A stretch of DNA of 64,000 nucleotides from Psychromonas sp030397575 (GTDB lineage Bacteria; Pseudomonadota; Gammaproteobacteria; Enterobacterales; Psychromonadaceae), in assembly GCF_046250175.1 (NCBI RefSeq), contig NZ_CP176468.1; one strand, given 5' to 3'. The translations under genes were made by a program, and so were the position numbers. The notes beneath the pieces are model-generated. The model was not told where the DNA came from, did no database searches, and saw nothing but the letters and a program-made list of their open reading frames with translations. Below are positions 54,624 through 63,472 of this stretch, in pieces (position 1 is the stretch's first letter; each line of letters opens with the position of its first letter).

Positions 54624-57458
54624 TTAAGCGAATTGACGAGACTCACCTTCACCATCAACATTTGTGATACAACGACCACATAGTTCAGGATGCTCTTCAC
54701 TTTGACCAACATCTTCGCGGTGATGCCAACAACGATCACACTTCGCAGCAGCACTTTTTTGTACTGTAACAGATAAGCCTGCCACTTCTGTAGCAACAGC
54801 ATCTGCAGGAGCATCAGCTATAGGTTTCACTACAGCTTGTGAAGTAATTAATACAAAACGTAATTCATCATCTAATGTAGATAATAACGCATTGATTTCA
54901 TCAGAAGCATACAGTGTCACTTCAGCTTCTAATCCGCCGCCAATAACCGCTTCTTTACGAGCCAGCTCTAATACCTTGTTTACTTCTGCACGAACTGAAA
55001 TAAGTTGAGACCACTTATCGTTATCTAATACTTCATTATCAGATAAACCAAATAAGCCGTCGTACCATGTTTCAGTGAACACAAATTGATTACGTTCACC
55101 TGGTAAACGTCCCCAAATTTCATCTGCTGTAAAGCTTAGAATTGGTGCCATTAGACGTACTAAAGACTCAACAATATGGTAAAGCGCCGTTTGACAACTT
55201 AAATGAGCATTACTGCCAGTTTTCGCTGTGTATTGACGATCTTTAATAATATCTAAGTAAAAGCTACCTAAATCAATTGAACAGAAGTGCATTAGTTTTT
55301 GATAAACCACATGCATATTGTAGCTTTCGTAAGCTTCAATTACTTCGTGTTGCATCGTTAGTGTTTTAGCAACGATCCAACGGTCTAATGCCACCATTTC
55401 AGCGGCAGGCACTAAGTCAGTTTTTGGGTCAAAACCGTTTAAGTTCGCTAATAAAAAGCGAGACGTATTACGAATACGACGGTAACTATCGGCACTACGG
55501 TTTAAGATTTCATCAGAAACAGTAATTTCACCTGTATAATCTGTTGAAGCAACCCATAAACGCAAGATATCTGCACCTAGGTCATTCATCACCGTTTGTG
55601 GTGACATCACATTACCTAATGACTTAGACATTTTTTTGCCGTCGCCATCAACCACAAAGCCATGGGTTAACACCTCTTTATAAGGCGCAACACCATTAAT
55701 CGCAGTACTAGTTAATAATGAAGATTGGAACCAACCACGGTGTTGGTCAGAACCCTCTAAGTACATATCAGCTTGCGCTTGTGTACCATCTTCTTTGGTA
55801 AACTCATCACGAACACCAACCACTGCGGCGTGTGTTGTACCAGAGTCAAACCAAACATCTAGGGTATCTGTTACTTTACGGAACTTTTCAGCTTCAAAAC
55901 CTAATAAAGATTCTGGTTCTAAATCAAACCATGCTTGAATGCCTTCTTTCTCGATTTTTTGTGCAATCAGTTCCATCATTTCAACAGAGTTTTCATGCAA
56001 CTCATCCGTCTCTTTATTAACAAATAAAGTGATTGGCACACCCCAAGTACGTTGACGCGAAACACACCAATCAGGACGACCTTCGATCATTTTCTCAATA
56101 CGGCTTTGACCCCAACTTGGGATCCATTTAACTTCTTTAATCTCTTTTAACGCACTGTCACGCAAACCTTCTTGATTCATTGAGATGAACCATTGTGGCG
56201 TTGCACGGAAGATAATAGGCGTTTTGTGTCTCCAACAATGTGGGTAACTATGCTTAATGTTTACGTGATGAATTAGTGCATCGCGCTCTGTTAATACTGC
56301 TAAAACCGCATCATTTGCTTTAAAGACATGTAAGCCAGCAAAGAACTCAGTATCTTCACGGAACACACCGTTATCATTAACTGGGTTAGCAACTTCTAAA
56401 TCATATTTTAAACCAGCAGAGTAATCGTCTTGACCGTGACCAGGTGCGGTATGTACACAACCAGTACCCGCATCGATAGTGACATGATCAGCCACAATAG
56501 CAGGCACCTGTAAGTCTAAGAATGGATGTTGGAATAATTGCTTTTCAAGCGCGGCACCGGTTGTAATCGCTAGCACTGTAAACTCTTCGATACCGTAACG
56601 AGCCATACAGTCAGCCACTAGGCCAGTTGCTAAGATTAAGCGACGTTGGCCTGCTTGTACTAATGAATATTCAACTTTCGCTGCTAACGCGATTGCACGG
56701 TTTGCAGGTAATGTCCAAGGTGTTGTTGTCCAGATAACTGGCGAGATAGTACCGTGTCCTAAGTCATCACCTTGTTTATCAAAACAAGCTAATACCGCAT
56801 CGATATCAACTGCATTAAATGCAACATCGATAGCTGCTGATACTTTATCTTCATACTCAACTTCCGCTTCCGCTAGTGCAGAACCACAGTCAGTACACCA
56901 ATGCACAGGTTTTGAACCTTTGTGCAGATGTTTATTTTTAATGATACTTGCTAATGCACGTACGATGTTTGCTTCCGTTTCGAAGTTCATGGTTAAGTAA
57001 GGCTTATCCCATTCACCTAGCACACCTAGACGTTTAAAGTCTTTACGTTGGCCATCAACTTGACGAGCAGCATATTCACGACACTTAACGCGGAATTCAG
57101 CAGGTGTTAACTTTTTACCTGGTTTACCGTGCTTCTGCTCTACTTTTAATTCAATTGGTAGACCATGACAATCCCAACCTGGTACGTAAGGTGCATCAAA
57201 ATCAGATAATGTTTTAGACTTAATAATAATATCTTTTAAGATTTTATTAACCGAGTGACCAATATGAATGTCACCGTTTGCATAAGGAGGACCATCATGC
57301 AGAATGAATGTTTTCTTACCTTTTTTAGCCGTACGAATCTTGCCGTAAAGGTCTTCTTTATACCAATTCTTAAGCATATTTGGCTCGCGATTAGCTAAGT
57401 TAGCGCGCATCGGGAAGCCTGTTTTTGGTAAATTTAATGTACTTTTGTAATCACTCAT
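54624..57458 (-). CDS. ileS: Isoleucyl-tRNA synthetase
   Basis: A 944-residue class Ia enzyme. HIGH is in GPPYANGDIHIGHSVN near 63, and KMSKS is DGKKMSKSLGN near 605. The CP1 editing domain is present (WTTTPWTLPANRAI, and DYSAGLKYDLEV). The zinc-binding tail has CDRCWHHREDVG and CGRCITNV. Length fits E. coli IleS (938). It follows ribF by 26 bp. Confidence 0.98.
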   Translation of the reverse strand: MSDYKSTLNLPKTGFPMRANLANREPNMLKNWYKEDLYGKIRTAKKGKKTFILHDGPPYANGDIHIGHSVNKILKDIIIKSKTLSDFDAPYVPGWDCHGLPIELKVEQKHGKPGKKLTPAEFRVKCREYAARQVDGQRKDFKRLGVLGEWDKPYLTMNFETEANIVRALASIIKNKHLHKGSKPVHWCTDCGSALAEAEVEYEDKVSAAIDVAFNAVDIDAVLACFDKQGDDLGHGTISPVIWTTTPWTLPANRAIALAAKVEYSLVQAGQRRLILATGLVADCMARYGIEEFTVLAITTGAALEKQLFQHPFLDLQVPAIVADHVTIDAGTGCVHTAPGHGQDDYSAGLKYDLEVANPVNDNGVFREDTEFFAGLHVFKANDAVLAVLTERDALIHHVNIKHSYPHCWRHKTPIIFRATPQWFISMNQEGLRDSALKEIKEVKWIPSWGQSRIEKMIEGRPDWCVSRQRTWGVPITLFVNKETDELHENSVEMMELIAQKIEKEGIQAWFDLEPESLLGFEAEKFRKVTDTLDVWFDSGTTHAAVVGVRDEFTKEDGTQAQADMYLEGSDQHRGWFQSSLLTSTAINGVAPYKEVLTHGFVVDGDGKKMSKSLGNVMSPQTVMNDLGADILRLWVASTDYTGEITVSDEILNRSADSYRRIRNTSRFLLANLNGFDPKTDLVPAAEMVALDRWIVAKTLTMQHEVIEAYESYNMHVVYQKLMHFCSIDLGSFYLDIIKDRQYTAKTGSNAHLSCQTALYHIVESLVRLMAPILSFTADEIWGRLPGERNQFVFTETWYDGLFGLSDNEVLDNDKWSQLISVRAEVNKVLELARKEAVIGGGLEAEVTLYASDEINALLSTLDDELRFVLITSQAVVKPIADAPADAVATEVAGLSVTVQKSAAAKCDRCWHHREDVGQSEEHPELCGRCITNVDGEGESRQFA

Positions 57459-57484
57459 CGGTTTTTATTCCATCTAACGATCTA

Positions 57485-58414
57485 TTAATTAAGCAGATGC
57501 CATTCTCTAGCTTGCTGAATATCTTTATCAATTTGTATTTTTAAGTCTGCGAATGACTCAAAACGAGTTTCATCACGCAATTTATTCTCAAGTAACACTT
57601 CTAATTGGCGACCATATAAGTCACCTTCAAAATCAAATATATGCACTTCTAACTGTTGCCTTTCACCATTAACAGTTGGACGACAACCAATGTTTGCCAC
57701 GCCAGAGTAAACCTTATTGTCTATGCCTAAAATTGACACAACAAAGACACCTGAAACAGGTGATACTCGACGTTTTAAAAACAAATTAGCCGTAGGAACG
57801 CCAATAGTTCGGCCTAGTTTTTTACCATGGCCAACACGCCCTGAAATGCTGTATTTTCTACCCAGCATTTGCTCCGCTTGTTGCAACTCACCTTTGGCTA
57901 ATGCACTACGGATGCGTGTACTGCTTACGCGGCAGGTATCTTGCGATAGACTTTTAGTATCCACCACTTCAAAACCATATTTTTTGCCCGCTTCTTTAAG
58001 CAACGCAAAATCCCCTAAACGTTGATAACCAAAATGGAAATCATCGCCTATTACCAAAAATTTTACATTCAGCTTTTTAATCAATAGTTCTTCAATAAAT
58101 TGATCGGCGCTTAGATTAGCAAATTGATGAGTAAAGGACACGCACAGTAGACGATCTAAATTTAATTTTTCAAGTTGAACAAACTTATCGCGTAAACGAC
58201 TCAAACGACCAGGTGCATTTTTTCCTGCAAATAGTTCAGCAGGTTGAGGCTCAAAAGTCATCACCGTAGACGGGACTTGCAAACGCTCAGCTTCTTTTAG
58301 CAAACGCGATAAAACAGCACGGTGCCCAAGATGAATACCATCAAAGTTACCAATGCTTAACACACAACCTTTAGGTTGATGCTTTAAATTATGAATACCG
58401 CGTATTAATTCCAT
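57485..58414 (-). CDS. ribF: Bifunctional riboflavin kinase / FAD synthetase
   Basis: A 309-residue enzyme. The N-terminal FMN adenylyltransferase has SIGNFDGIHLGH (nucleotidyl-transferase motif) and IGDDFHFGYQRLGD. The C-terminal flavokinase has GVPTANLFL and GVANIGCRPTV. The start is the ATG at 58414 (MELIRGIHNLK, as in the family), not the upstream one at 58438. Product FMN/FAD is used cell-wide. It follows murJ by 113 bp. Confidence 0.96.
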   Translation of the reverse strand: MELIRGIHNLKHQPKGCVLSIGNFDGIHLGHRAVLSRLLKEAERLQVPSTVMTFEPQPAELFAGKNAPGRLSRLRDKFVQLEKLNLDRLLCVSFTHQFANLSADQFIEELLIKKLNVKFLVIGDDFHFGYQRLGDFALLKEAGKKYGFEVVDTKSLSQDTCRVSSTRIRSALAKGELQQAEQMLGRKYSISGRVGHGKKLGRTIGVPTANLFLKRRVSPVSGVFVVSILGIDNKVYSGVANIGCRPTVNGERQQLEVHIFDFEGDLYGRQLEVLLENKLRDETRFESFADLKIQIDKDIQQAREWHLLN

Positions 58415-58527
58415 AAATAATGTCTTAATTGATTGCAAAACTAAGCGTTGAAAATATAAAAGAGCCGATTATATATTAAGGCAACAAAGTATTCAGCTTT
58501 CATTTTAACGATTTACCATTAAATCAG

Positions 58528-60084
58528 TTAACTGGCTTTAAAATGGTATAAACGTAAACCTAAAATAACATTGCTGATTAAATAGACTAAAGCACCACCA
58601 ATAATTAATCCCACCAATTGTAGAACCGCATCAAATAAACTTAACTCTACCCACAGGCTTAGTGCAGGTGTTACATATAACAAAGCAGCCACCATCACAG
58701 CCCCCGAACAAACAATGCGAATTAACACACTAATACTGTGTGGTTGACGTTGGTATACGCCACTTTTATACAAACCAAACCATAATAAGCCGGCATTCAA
58801 TGTTGCGGATAACGAAGTAGCAATCGCCAAACCAACATAACCAAATGGGATAGCAAAAATAACATTCAATAACATATTGCTTACCATAGCAATAACCCCA
58901 AACTTAACTGGAGTTCTAGTATCTTGGCGAGAGTAATAACCCGGCGCTAACACTTTTACCAACATGAAGCTTAATAAACCAGTGGCATAAGCGAACAAAC
59001 TCATCGCAGACATACTCACATCTTGAATATCAAATTCACCGCGCATAAACAAAACGCGTAACATTGGCTCAGCCAAGATCATCAAGCCCAACATAGCAGG
59101 AACACCTAAAAAGCAAACACTGCGTATTCCCCAATCAAGGGTTTTAGCAAACGCTTCAGGGGACTTATTGACATGAGATGACGATAAACTAGGCAAAATA
59201 ACGGTAGCGATAGCAATACCAAATAGCCCTAATGGAAACTCTAATAAACGATCTGAATAATATAACCAACTGATTGAGCCGGTTTGTAAGAAGCTAGCGA
59301 TTAAGGTATCCAATAGCAGATTAATTTGGCTCACCGACACACCAAATAAAGCAGGAATCATCAAAGTGCGAATTTTTACCACGCCAGGATGGTGCCATTG
59401 CCAACTAGGTTTAACTAACAGCCCCTCTTTTTTAAGAAAAGGAATTTGGAATAGAAACTGCACTAGACCACCAATAAAAACACCTACTGCTAAACCAATT
59501 TCTGGTTCCGATAACTGTGGTGAAATATAGATAGCAGATCCGATGATCGCGATATTTAAAAAAACCGGTGTAAATGCTGCAACAGCAAATTTTCCTAAGG
59601 TATTTAAAATAGCACCGGATAGCGCCGTAAAAGTAATAAACCACAAATAAGGAAAAGTAATTTTAAGCATATCTGAGGCTAATTCAAACTTATACGCCTC
59701 AACGCCACCATGCCACCACTCTAAGAACCAACCAAAACCAAATAACGCAGTGATCACAGAGGAACCCAGTACCCCTAAAATAGTGATAATGGTGATGATC
59801 GTCCCTAAAGTACCGGATACTGCCGAAATGAGCTCTTTTACTTTGTCCCGCGACTGAGTTTTCTCATATTCGGTTAATACAGGAACAAAAGCTTGTGCAA
59901 AAGCACCTTCTGCAAATAAACGACGTAAAAAGTTAGGAATTTTATTAGCAAAGAAAAATAAATCTGCAGCGGCGCCAGCGCCCATTAAATTAGCAATAAC
60001 AATATCGCGTACTAACCCTAAAACACGAGACACTAAGGTCATAGAACTTACGATCATGCCTGATTTTATTAACTTTTTACTCAC
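58528..60084 (-). CDS. murJ: Lipid II flippase MurJ
   Basis: A 518-residue protein of about 14 helices. It moves lipid II across the inner membrane for peptidoglycan synthesis. The MurJ opening IVSSMTLVSRVLGLVRD and the family FFFANKIPNFLRRLFAEGAFAQAFVPV are clear. The start is a GTG at 60084 (VSKKLIKSG) with AGGA 8 bp upstream; the open frame continues to 60255 but that N-terminus does not resemble the family. It diverges from rpsT. Confidence 0.95.
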   Translation of the reverse strand: MSKKLIKSGMIVSSMTLVSRVLGLVRDIVIANLMGAGAAADLFFFANKIPNFLRRLFAEGAFAQAFVPVLTEYEKTQSRDKVKELISAVSGTLGTIITIITILGVLGSSVITALFGFGWFLEWWHGGVEAYKFELASDMLKITFPYLWFITFTALSGAILNTLGKFAVAAFTPVFLNIAIIGSAIYISPQLSEPEIGLAVGVFIGGLVQFLFQIPFLKKEGLLVKPSWQWHHPGVVKIRTLMIPALFGVSVSQINLLLDTLIASFLQTGSISWLYYSDRLLEFPLGLFGIAIATVILPSLSSSHVNKSPEAFAKTLDWGIRSVCFLGVPAMLGLMILAEPMLRVLFMRGEFDIQDVSMSAMSLFAYATGLLSFMLVKVLAPGYYSRQDTRTPVKFGVIAMVSNMLLNVIFAIPFGYVGLAIATSLSATLNAGLLWFGLYKSGVYQRQPHSISVLIRIVCSGAVMVAALLYVTPALSLWVELSLFDAVLQLVGLIIGGALVYLISNVILGLRLYHFKAS

Positions 60085-60312
60085 ACTGAATGTCCTAAAA
60101 ACTAAGCCATCATAAGACTTAGAAAACTGAAAGATAATATTCGCAACCACAAAATACACGTTTTCATTAAATTTAATAGCAATAACAATGGATATATCAA
60201 CGAAACAATCGACACTGGATTTGCATCTGTAATGGGTTGAGTATAAAATGCGCACAGTTTAACCATCCACCTGGTTTCTTACCAGTTATTTTATTGGTTA
60301 ATAAAAAACCAT

Positions 60313-60341
60313 TTGACAATATACGTGTTACAAGGCATATT
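60313..60341 (+). promoter_or_regulatory. rpsT: rpsT promoter
   Basis: TTGACA at 60313-60318, 17 bp, then CATATT at 60336-60341. A perfect -35 and a fair -10 predict a start near 60348 and a 43-nt leader. Confidence 0.75.
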
Positions 60342-60390
60342 CCACGACCTTTGATTATCCCTTGTTATACAGAATTTAGGAGTTAAGGTC

Positions 60391-60651
60391 TTGGCTAATA
60401 TCAAGTCTGCTAAAAAACGTGCTTTATTATCTGAAAAAAGCCGTAAACATAATGCAAGCCGTCGTACAATGATGCGTACTTTCATCAAGAAAGTTGTTGT
60501 TGCAATCGAAGCTGCAAACAAAGAACTAGCTGCGGCTGAGTTCATTAAATTACAATCAGTTTTAGATGCTTACGCAACTAAAGGTCTGATCAGCAAAAAC
60601 ATGGCTGCTCGTAAGAAAAGCCGTCTTTCTGCTAAAATTAAAGCACTTTAA
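60391..60651 (+). CDS. rpsT: Ribosomal protein S20
   Basis: An 86-residue basic protein of the 30S subunit. ANIKSAKKRALLSEKSRKHN opens it, and ARKKSRLSAKIKAL ends it. The start is TTG, as in E. coli rpsT, where the rare codon helps autoregulation; AGGAGTTAAGG gives a good Shine-Dalgarno. It diverges from murJ and is followed by a terminator. Confidence 0.97.
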   Translation: MANIKSAKKRALLSEKSRKHNASRRTMMRTFIKKVVVAIEAANKELAAAEFIKLQSVLDAYATKGLISKNMAARKKSRLSAKIKAL

Positions 60652-60690
60652 TTCTTACTAAAGAATAAGTCTTTTATTTAGAATATTAAA

Positions 60691-60715
60691 AAACCGACCT
60701 AGCGTCGGTTTTTTT
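60691..60715 (+). terminator. rpsT terminator
   Basis: AAACCGAC-CTAGC-GTCGGTTT followed by a T run, 40 bp past the rpsT stop. Confidence 0.92.
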
Positions 60716-60752
60716 ATATCCAAAATTTATCAAAGAGCGATATAGGTTAGTT

Positions 60753-61013
60753 TTAAATCCCCATACCTGATAACGCATTAATTAAGTCTTTCACAAACTT
60801 GCCAGCTATTGGATTTGTTTCTTCAAATTCAACTAACTGTTCTGTTATTTTTTTATCTTGGATTAATTTCGCTGGGTCGCGAGAAAGGATCGCTTGTTGT
60901 AACTGGTCATGGACTGTTTTTAATTCGCCTGCTGTACATTCATCTGCAATCACACCGTTAGCTAAAATATCGGTCAATTTTTCAAATTCACTCTGCACTT
61001 TTTTAATTGGCAT
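60753..61013 (-). CDS. Small uncharacterised alpha-helical protein
   Basis: An 86-residue protein, unrecognised. It reads as amphipathic helices (KKVQSEFEKLTDILANG and ELKTVHDQLQQAILS), a charged middle and the ending VKDLINALSGMGI. The ATG at 61013 has a GAGGTG Shine-Dalgarno; an upstream ATG at 61031 is possible. No signal or membrane segment. Repeat copy B lies directly upstream and rpsT converges from the other side. Coding is likely because of the good ribosome binding site and a clean frame, but it is unproven. Confidence 0.6.
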   Translation of the reverse strand: MPIKKVQSEFEKLTDILANGVIADECTAGELKTVHDQLQQAILSRDPAKLIQDKKITEQLVEFEETNPIAGKFVKDLINALSGMGI

Positions 61014-61044
61014 ATACACCTCACTTTTCATCGAAAATTAGATA

Positions 61045-61265
61045 ATACCAATTACATTAAATAAGTGATCTAAATTTTGCGCAGGAAAAGTGACTCAGTT
61101 CAAGGCGTAATTTAATCCTTTCGACGATTAACTTGGTTAACAGTCTGTCGGAGAATTAACGGAAAGATGTTAATTCTTTAATAGTTGTTCTATTTACGAA
61201 AATTACAACGAAGAATAAGTTATTTTAACAAGTAAAGTAGATCAGTTAATTAGCGTAATTGATAT
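61045..61265 (+). repeat. TIR repeat family, copy B (about 220 bp, longest)
   Basis: Left end ATACCAATTACATTAAATAA then GTGATCTAAATTTTGC; right end, inverted, ATATCAATTACGCTAATTAA then CTGATCTA. About 22 of the first 27 bases agree between the two ends. The interior shares GGCGTAATTT and ACGAAGAATAAGTTATTTTA with copy C, plus an extra block with a hairpin AGAATTAAC/GTTAATTCT near 61153-61177. No protein frame is evident. Confidence 0.8.
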
Positions 61266-61278
61266 AACGACTTTAACA

Positions 61279-61506
61279 TCAGTCTATTGCTGGCTTTGTG
61301 ATAAAGCGGTCAATAAAACGCGTAAACAATAAGTAACCTATCACAAATACAATACTCAGTCCGATTAATCCAACCTTAAACCAACTATATACTTGATAAG
61401 CTTGTAAAAACTCACTGGAAATGTAGATAGCAAATAGCCAATAAACAATACGTAATAGGTAGCCCCAAATAGGGTACCCCTTATCTGTTAACCATAACTT
61501 AGCCAT
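61279..61506 (-). CDS. Small two-helix membrane protein
   Basis: A 75-residue protein, unrecognised. Two hydrophobic helices, about 14-32 (GYLLRIVYWLFAIYISSEF) and 43-62 (FKVGLIGLSIVFVIGYLLFT), are joined by a short loop. The start MAKLWLTDKGYPIWGYLL follows an AAGGAAG site. It sits between repeat copies B and C on both sides, in the epmA direction. A function cannot be inferred. Confidence 0.65.
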   Translation of the reverse strand: MAKLWLTDKGYPIWGYLLRIVYWLFAIYISSEFLQAYQVYSWFKVGLIGLSIVFVIGYLLFTRFIDRFITKPAID

Positions 61507-61525
61507 CTATCTTCCTTTGAAATCA

Positions 61526-61686
61526 AAACCAATTATATTAAGTAAGAGAACTAGTTTTACCTAGAAAAAATGGCTTAGTTTAAGGCGTAATTTGAAGTAA
61601 AGGGTTACTTTCTTTACGAAGATTACAACGAAAAATAAGTTATTTTAACAAGTAAAATAGATCCGTTAATGAATATGATTGATGTA
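61526..61686 (+). repeat. TIR repeat family, copy C (about 160 bp)
   Basis: Left end ACCAATTATATTAAGTAAGAG; right end AATAGATCCGTTAATGAATAT then GATTGATGT. It shares GGCGTAATTT, TTTACGAAGATTACAACGAA and AATAAGTTATTTTAACAAGT with copy B. It lies between the epmA stop and the small membrane gene, where it may fold in the 3' end of the epmA message. Confidence 0.8.
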
Positions 61687-61691
61687 ACTGG

Positions 61692-62672
61692 TTACGAATT
61701 ATCGATACTAAAGCTTAAGACATCATTAATATGATCTTGTTCAGTCGCCAACATTAATAATCTATCTAAACCTAAGGCAACGCCAGCACAATCGGGTAAA
61801 TGATCTAAGCAATCCACAAACTTTTTATCGATCGGCATTTCATCTAATCCCATCTTGGCTCTTAATTTATTATCCGCTTCAAAACGCTTCAATTGCTCAG
61901 CACTACTGTTCAACTCATAAAACCCATTCGCTAGCTCAATACTTTTATAGTAAACCTCAAAACGATCTGCCACGCGCGAATCCTGAGTATTGATCCGTGC
62001 TAAGGCCGCTTGAGAAGCTGGGAAGTCATAAACAAAACAAGGGGATACTTGGCCAATCTTAGGTTCGATAGCGATACAAAAAAGTAACTGTAAAATGGTA
62101 TCTTTATCATCTTCATTGTCTAAAACATCACCTAATTCAAGGTGCGCGCCAGCCGATTTAAGTTGCTCATTGGAAACACTTAAAGGGTCTACTTGTAAAT
62201 GTGTTAAAAAAGCCTCTTGATAAGTACATCGCGTCGGTTCTGCACAGTGCAAAATAGCCATTAATAACTGCGTCATTTCATCCATTAATTGATGATGGTT
62301 AAAACCAACACGATACCACTCTAATAAAGAGAACTCAGGGTTATGGTAGCGTCCAGACTCTTCGTTACGATACACTTTGGAGACTTGATAAATAGATCCG
62401 CTACCAGCCGCTAACAGCCTTTTCATATGAAATTCGGGAGAGGTTTGTAAATATAAAGGAACAGCCCCATCCACCAGTGGTTTATCGCTAATATTACGCC
62501 CTACAAATTGTGTTTTAAAACAGTGTAAGTGAACATCAGTGACAGCCGCTTGGCTAAGTGAAGGCGTTTCTACTTCTAACACTTGTAAGCGACTAAAAAA
62601 ATCTCTAATCGTGTTTAACATCTTAGCTCGTGCAGTAAGCTGAGCTAGTGAAGCATTGGGTAACCAGTTCAT
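61692..62672 (-). CDS. epmA: Elongation factor P-(R)-beta-lysine ligase (EpmA/GenX)
   Basis: A 326-residue class II synthetase-like enzyme without an anticodon domain, attaching beta-lysine to EF-P. Class II motifs are MLNTIRDFFSRLQVLEVETPSL (motif 1), KVYRNEESGRYHNPEFSLLEWYR (motif 2) and GVALGLDRLLML (motif 3). Length equals E. coli EpmA. AAAGGAGATATA precedes the ATG. Repeat copy D lies upstream and C downstream. It works with efp and epmB here. Confidence 0.97.
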   Translation of the reverse strand: MNWLPNASLAQLTARAKMLNTIRDFFSRLQVLEVETPSLSQAAVTDVHLHCFKTQFVGRNISDKPLVDGAVPLYLQTSPEFHMKRLLAAGSGSIYQVSKVYRNEESGRYHNPEFSLLEWYRVGFNHHQLMDEMTQLLMAILHCAEPTRCTYQEAFLTHLQVDPLSVSNEQLKSAGAHLELGDVLDNEDDKDTILQLLFCIAIEPKIGQVSPCFVYDFPASQAALARINTQDSRVADRFEVYYKSIELANGFYELNSSAEQLKRFEADNKLRAKMGLDEMPIDKKFVDCLDHLPDCAGVALGLDRLLMLATEQDHINDVLSFSIDNS

Positions 62673-62711
62673 TATATCTCCTTTAAGAAGCGCTATTTTA
62701 CCTAAGCTTTA

Positions 62712-62786
62712 ATACCAATCATACTAATTAACTGCTCTATTTTGCCTACGTAAAATTTACAATACTTATTTAATATAATGGGCATC
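62712..62786 (-). repeat. TIR repeat family, copy D (75 bp, inverted, shortened)
   Basis: The start ATACCAATCATACTAATTAA equals the inverted right end of copy A. The finish, inverted, is CCATTATATTAAATAAGTAT then TGTAAATTTT and matches the left end of copy A. Thus it is both ends in reverse orientation with nearly all the interior missing. It lies between efp's terminator and epmA. Confidence 0.7.
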
Positions 62787-62822
62787 GTTTTTCGGAAATC
62801 ATTAAAAGCAGAAAGCGGATAC

Positions 62823-62846
62823 AAAAAAACCAGCGCTTGGCTGGTT
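62823..62846 (-). terminator. efp terminator
   Basis: AACCAGC and GCTGGTT with a 5-nt loop, followed on the minus strand by a T run, 27 bp after the efp stop. It separates efp from epmA. Confidence 0.9.
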
Positions 62847-62873
62847 TTATTAAACTCAATCATGGATTAAGCT

Positions 62874-63443
62874 TTATTTTTTAACACGACCTACATATTC
62901 ACCAGTACGCGTATCAACTTTAATGATTTCGCCAATTTGGATGAATAATGGAACACGTACAACAGCACCTGTTGATAAGGTTGCTGGTTTACCACCAGTA
63001 CCTGCAGTGTCGCCTTTTAGACCAGGGTCTGTTTCAGTCACTTCTAACTCAACAAAGTTAGGTGGCATAACCGCGATAGGTGCATCATTCCAAGTAGTGA
63101 TAGTACAAATGTTTTGTTCTACTAACCACTTGTCCATATCACCGACTGCGTTTGCATCAGCAGCGATTTGTTCGAAAGTATTGTTATCCATAAAGTGGAA
63201 AAACTCACCATCGTTGTACAAGTAAGCTAAATCAAAATCCATTACATCAGCAGATTCTACTGTTTCATTTGATTTAAATGTTTTATCAACCACTTTACCT
63301 GAGATAAGCTTACGGTATTTAACACGACTAAATGCCTGACCTTTACCCGGTTTAACATATTCATTTTCCATGATCACACATGGTTCATTATCGAGCATGA
63401 ATTTTAGCCCGCCTTTAAAATCACTGGTACTATATGTCGCCAT
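62874..63443 (-). CDS. efp: Elongation factor P
   Basis: A 189-residue protein that relieves ribosome stalling at polyproline. The modified Lys34 is in EYVKPGKGQAFSRVK, which fits the beta-lysine route of EpmA and EpmB. Three OB-like domains are complete, with the C-terminal VDTRTGEYVGRVKK. AGAGGTTGTA is the ribosome binding site. It diverges from epmB with only 29 bp between start codons. Confidence 0.98.
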   Translation of the reverse strand: MATYSTSDFKGGLKFMLDNEPCVIMENEYVKPGKGQAFSRVKYRKLISGKVVDKTFKSNETVESADVMDFDLAYLYNDGEFFHFMDNNTFEQIAADANAVGDMDKWLVEQNICTITTWNDAPIAVMPPNFVELEVTETDPGLKGDTAGTGGKPATLSTGAVVRVPLFIQIGEIIKVDTRTGEYVGRVKK

Positions 63444-63472
63444 TACAACCTCTATAACTGAACTGATAAAAA

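Noticed and set aside
60085..60255. A longer N-terminus for MurJ (57 extra residues)
   Set aside because: The extra part is not like MurJ, it covers the rpsT control region, and a GTG with a good AGGA site begins the family-like sequence.
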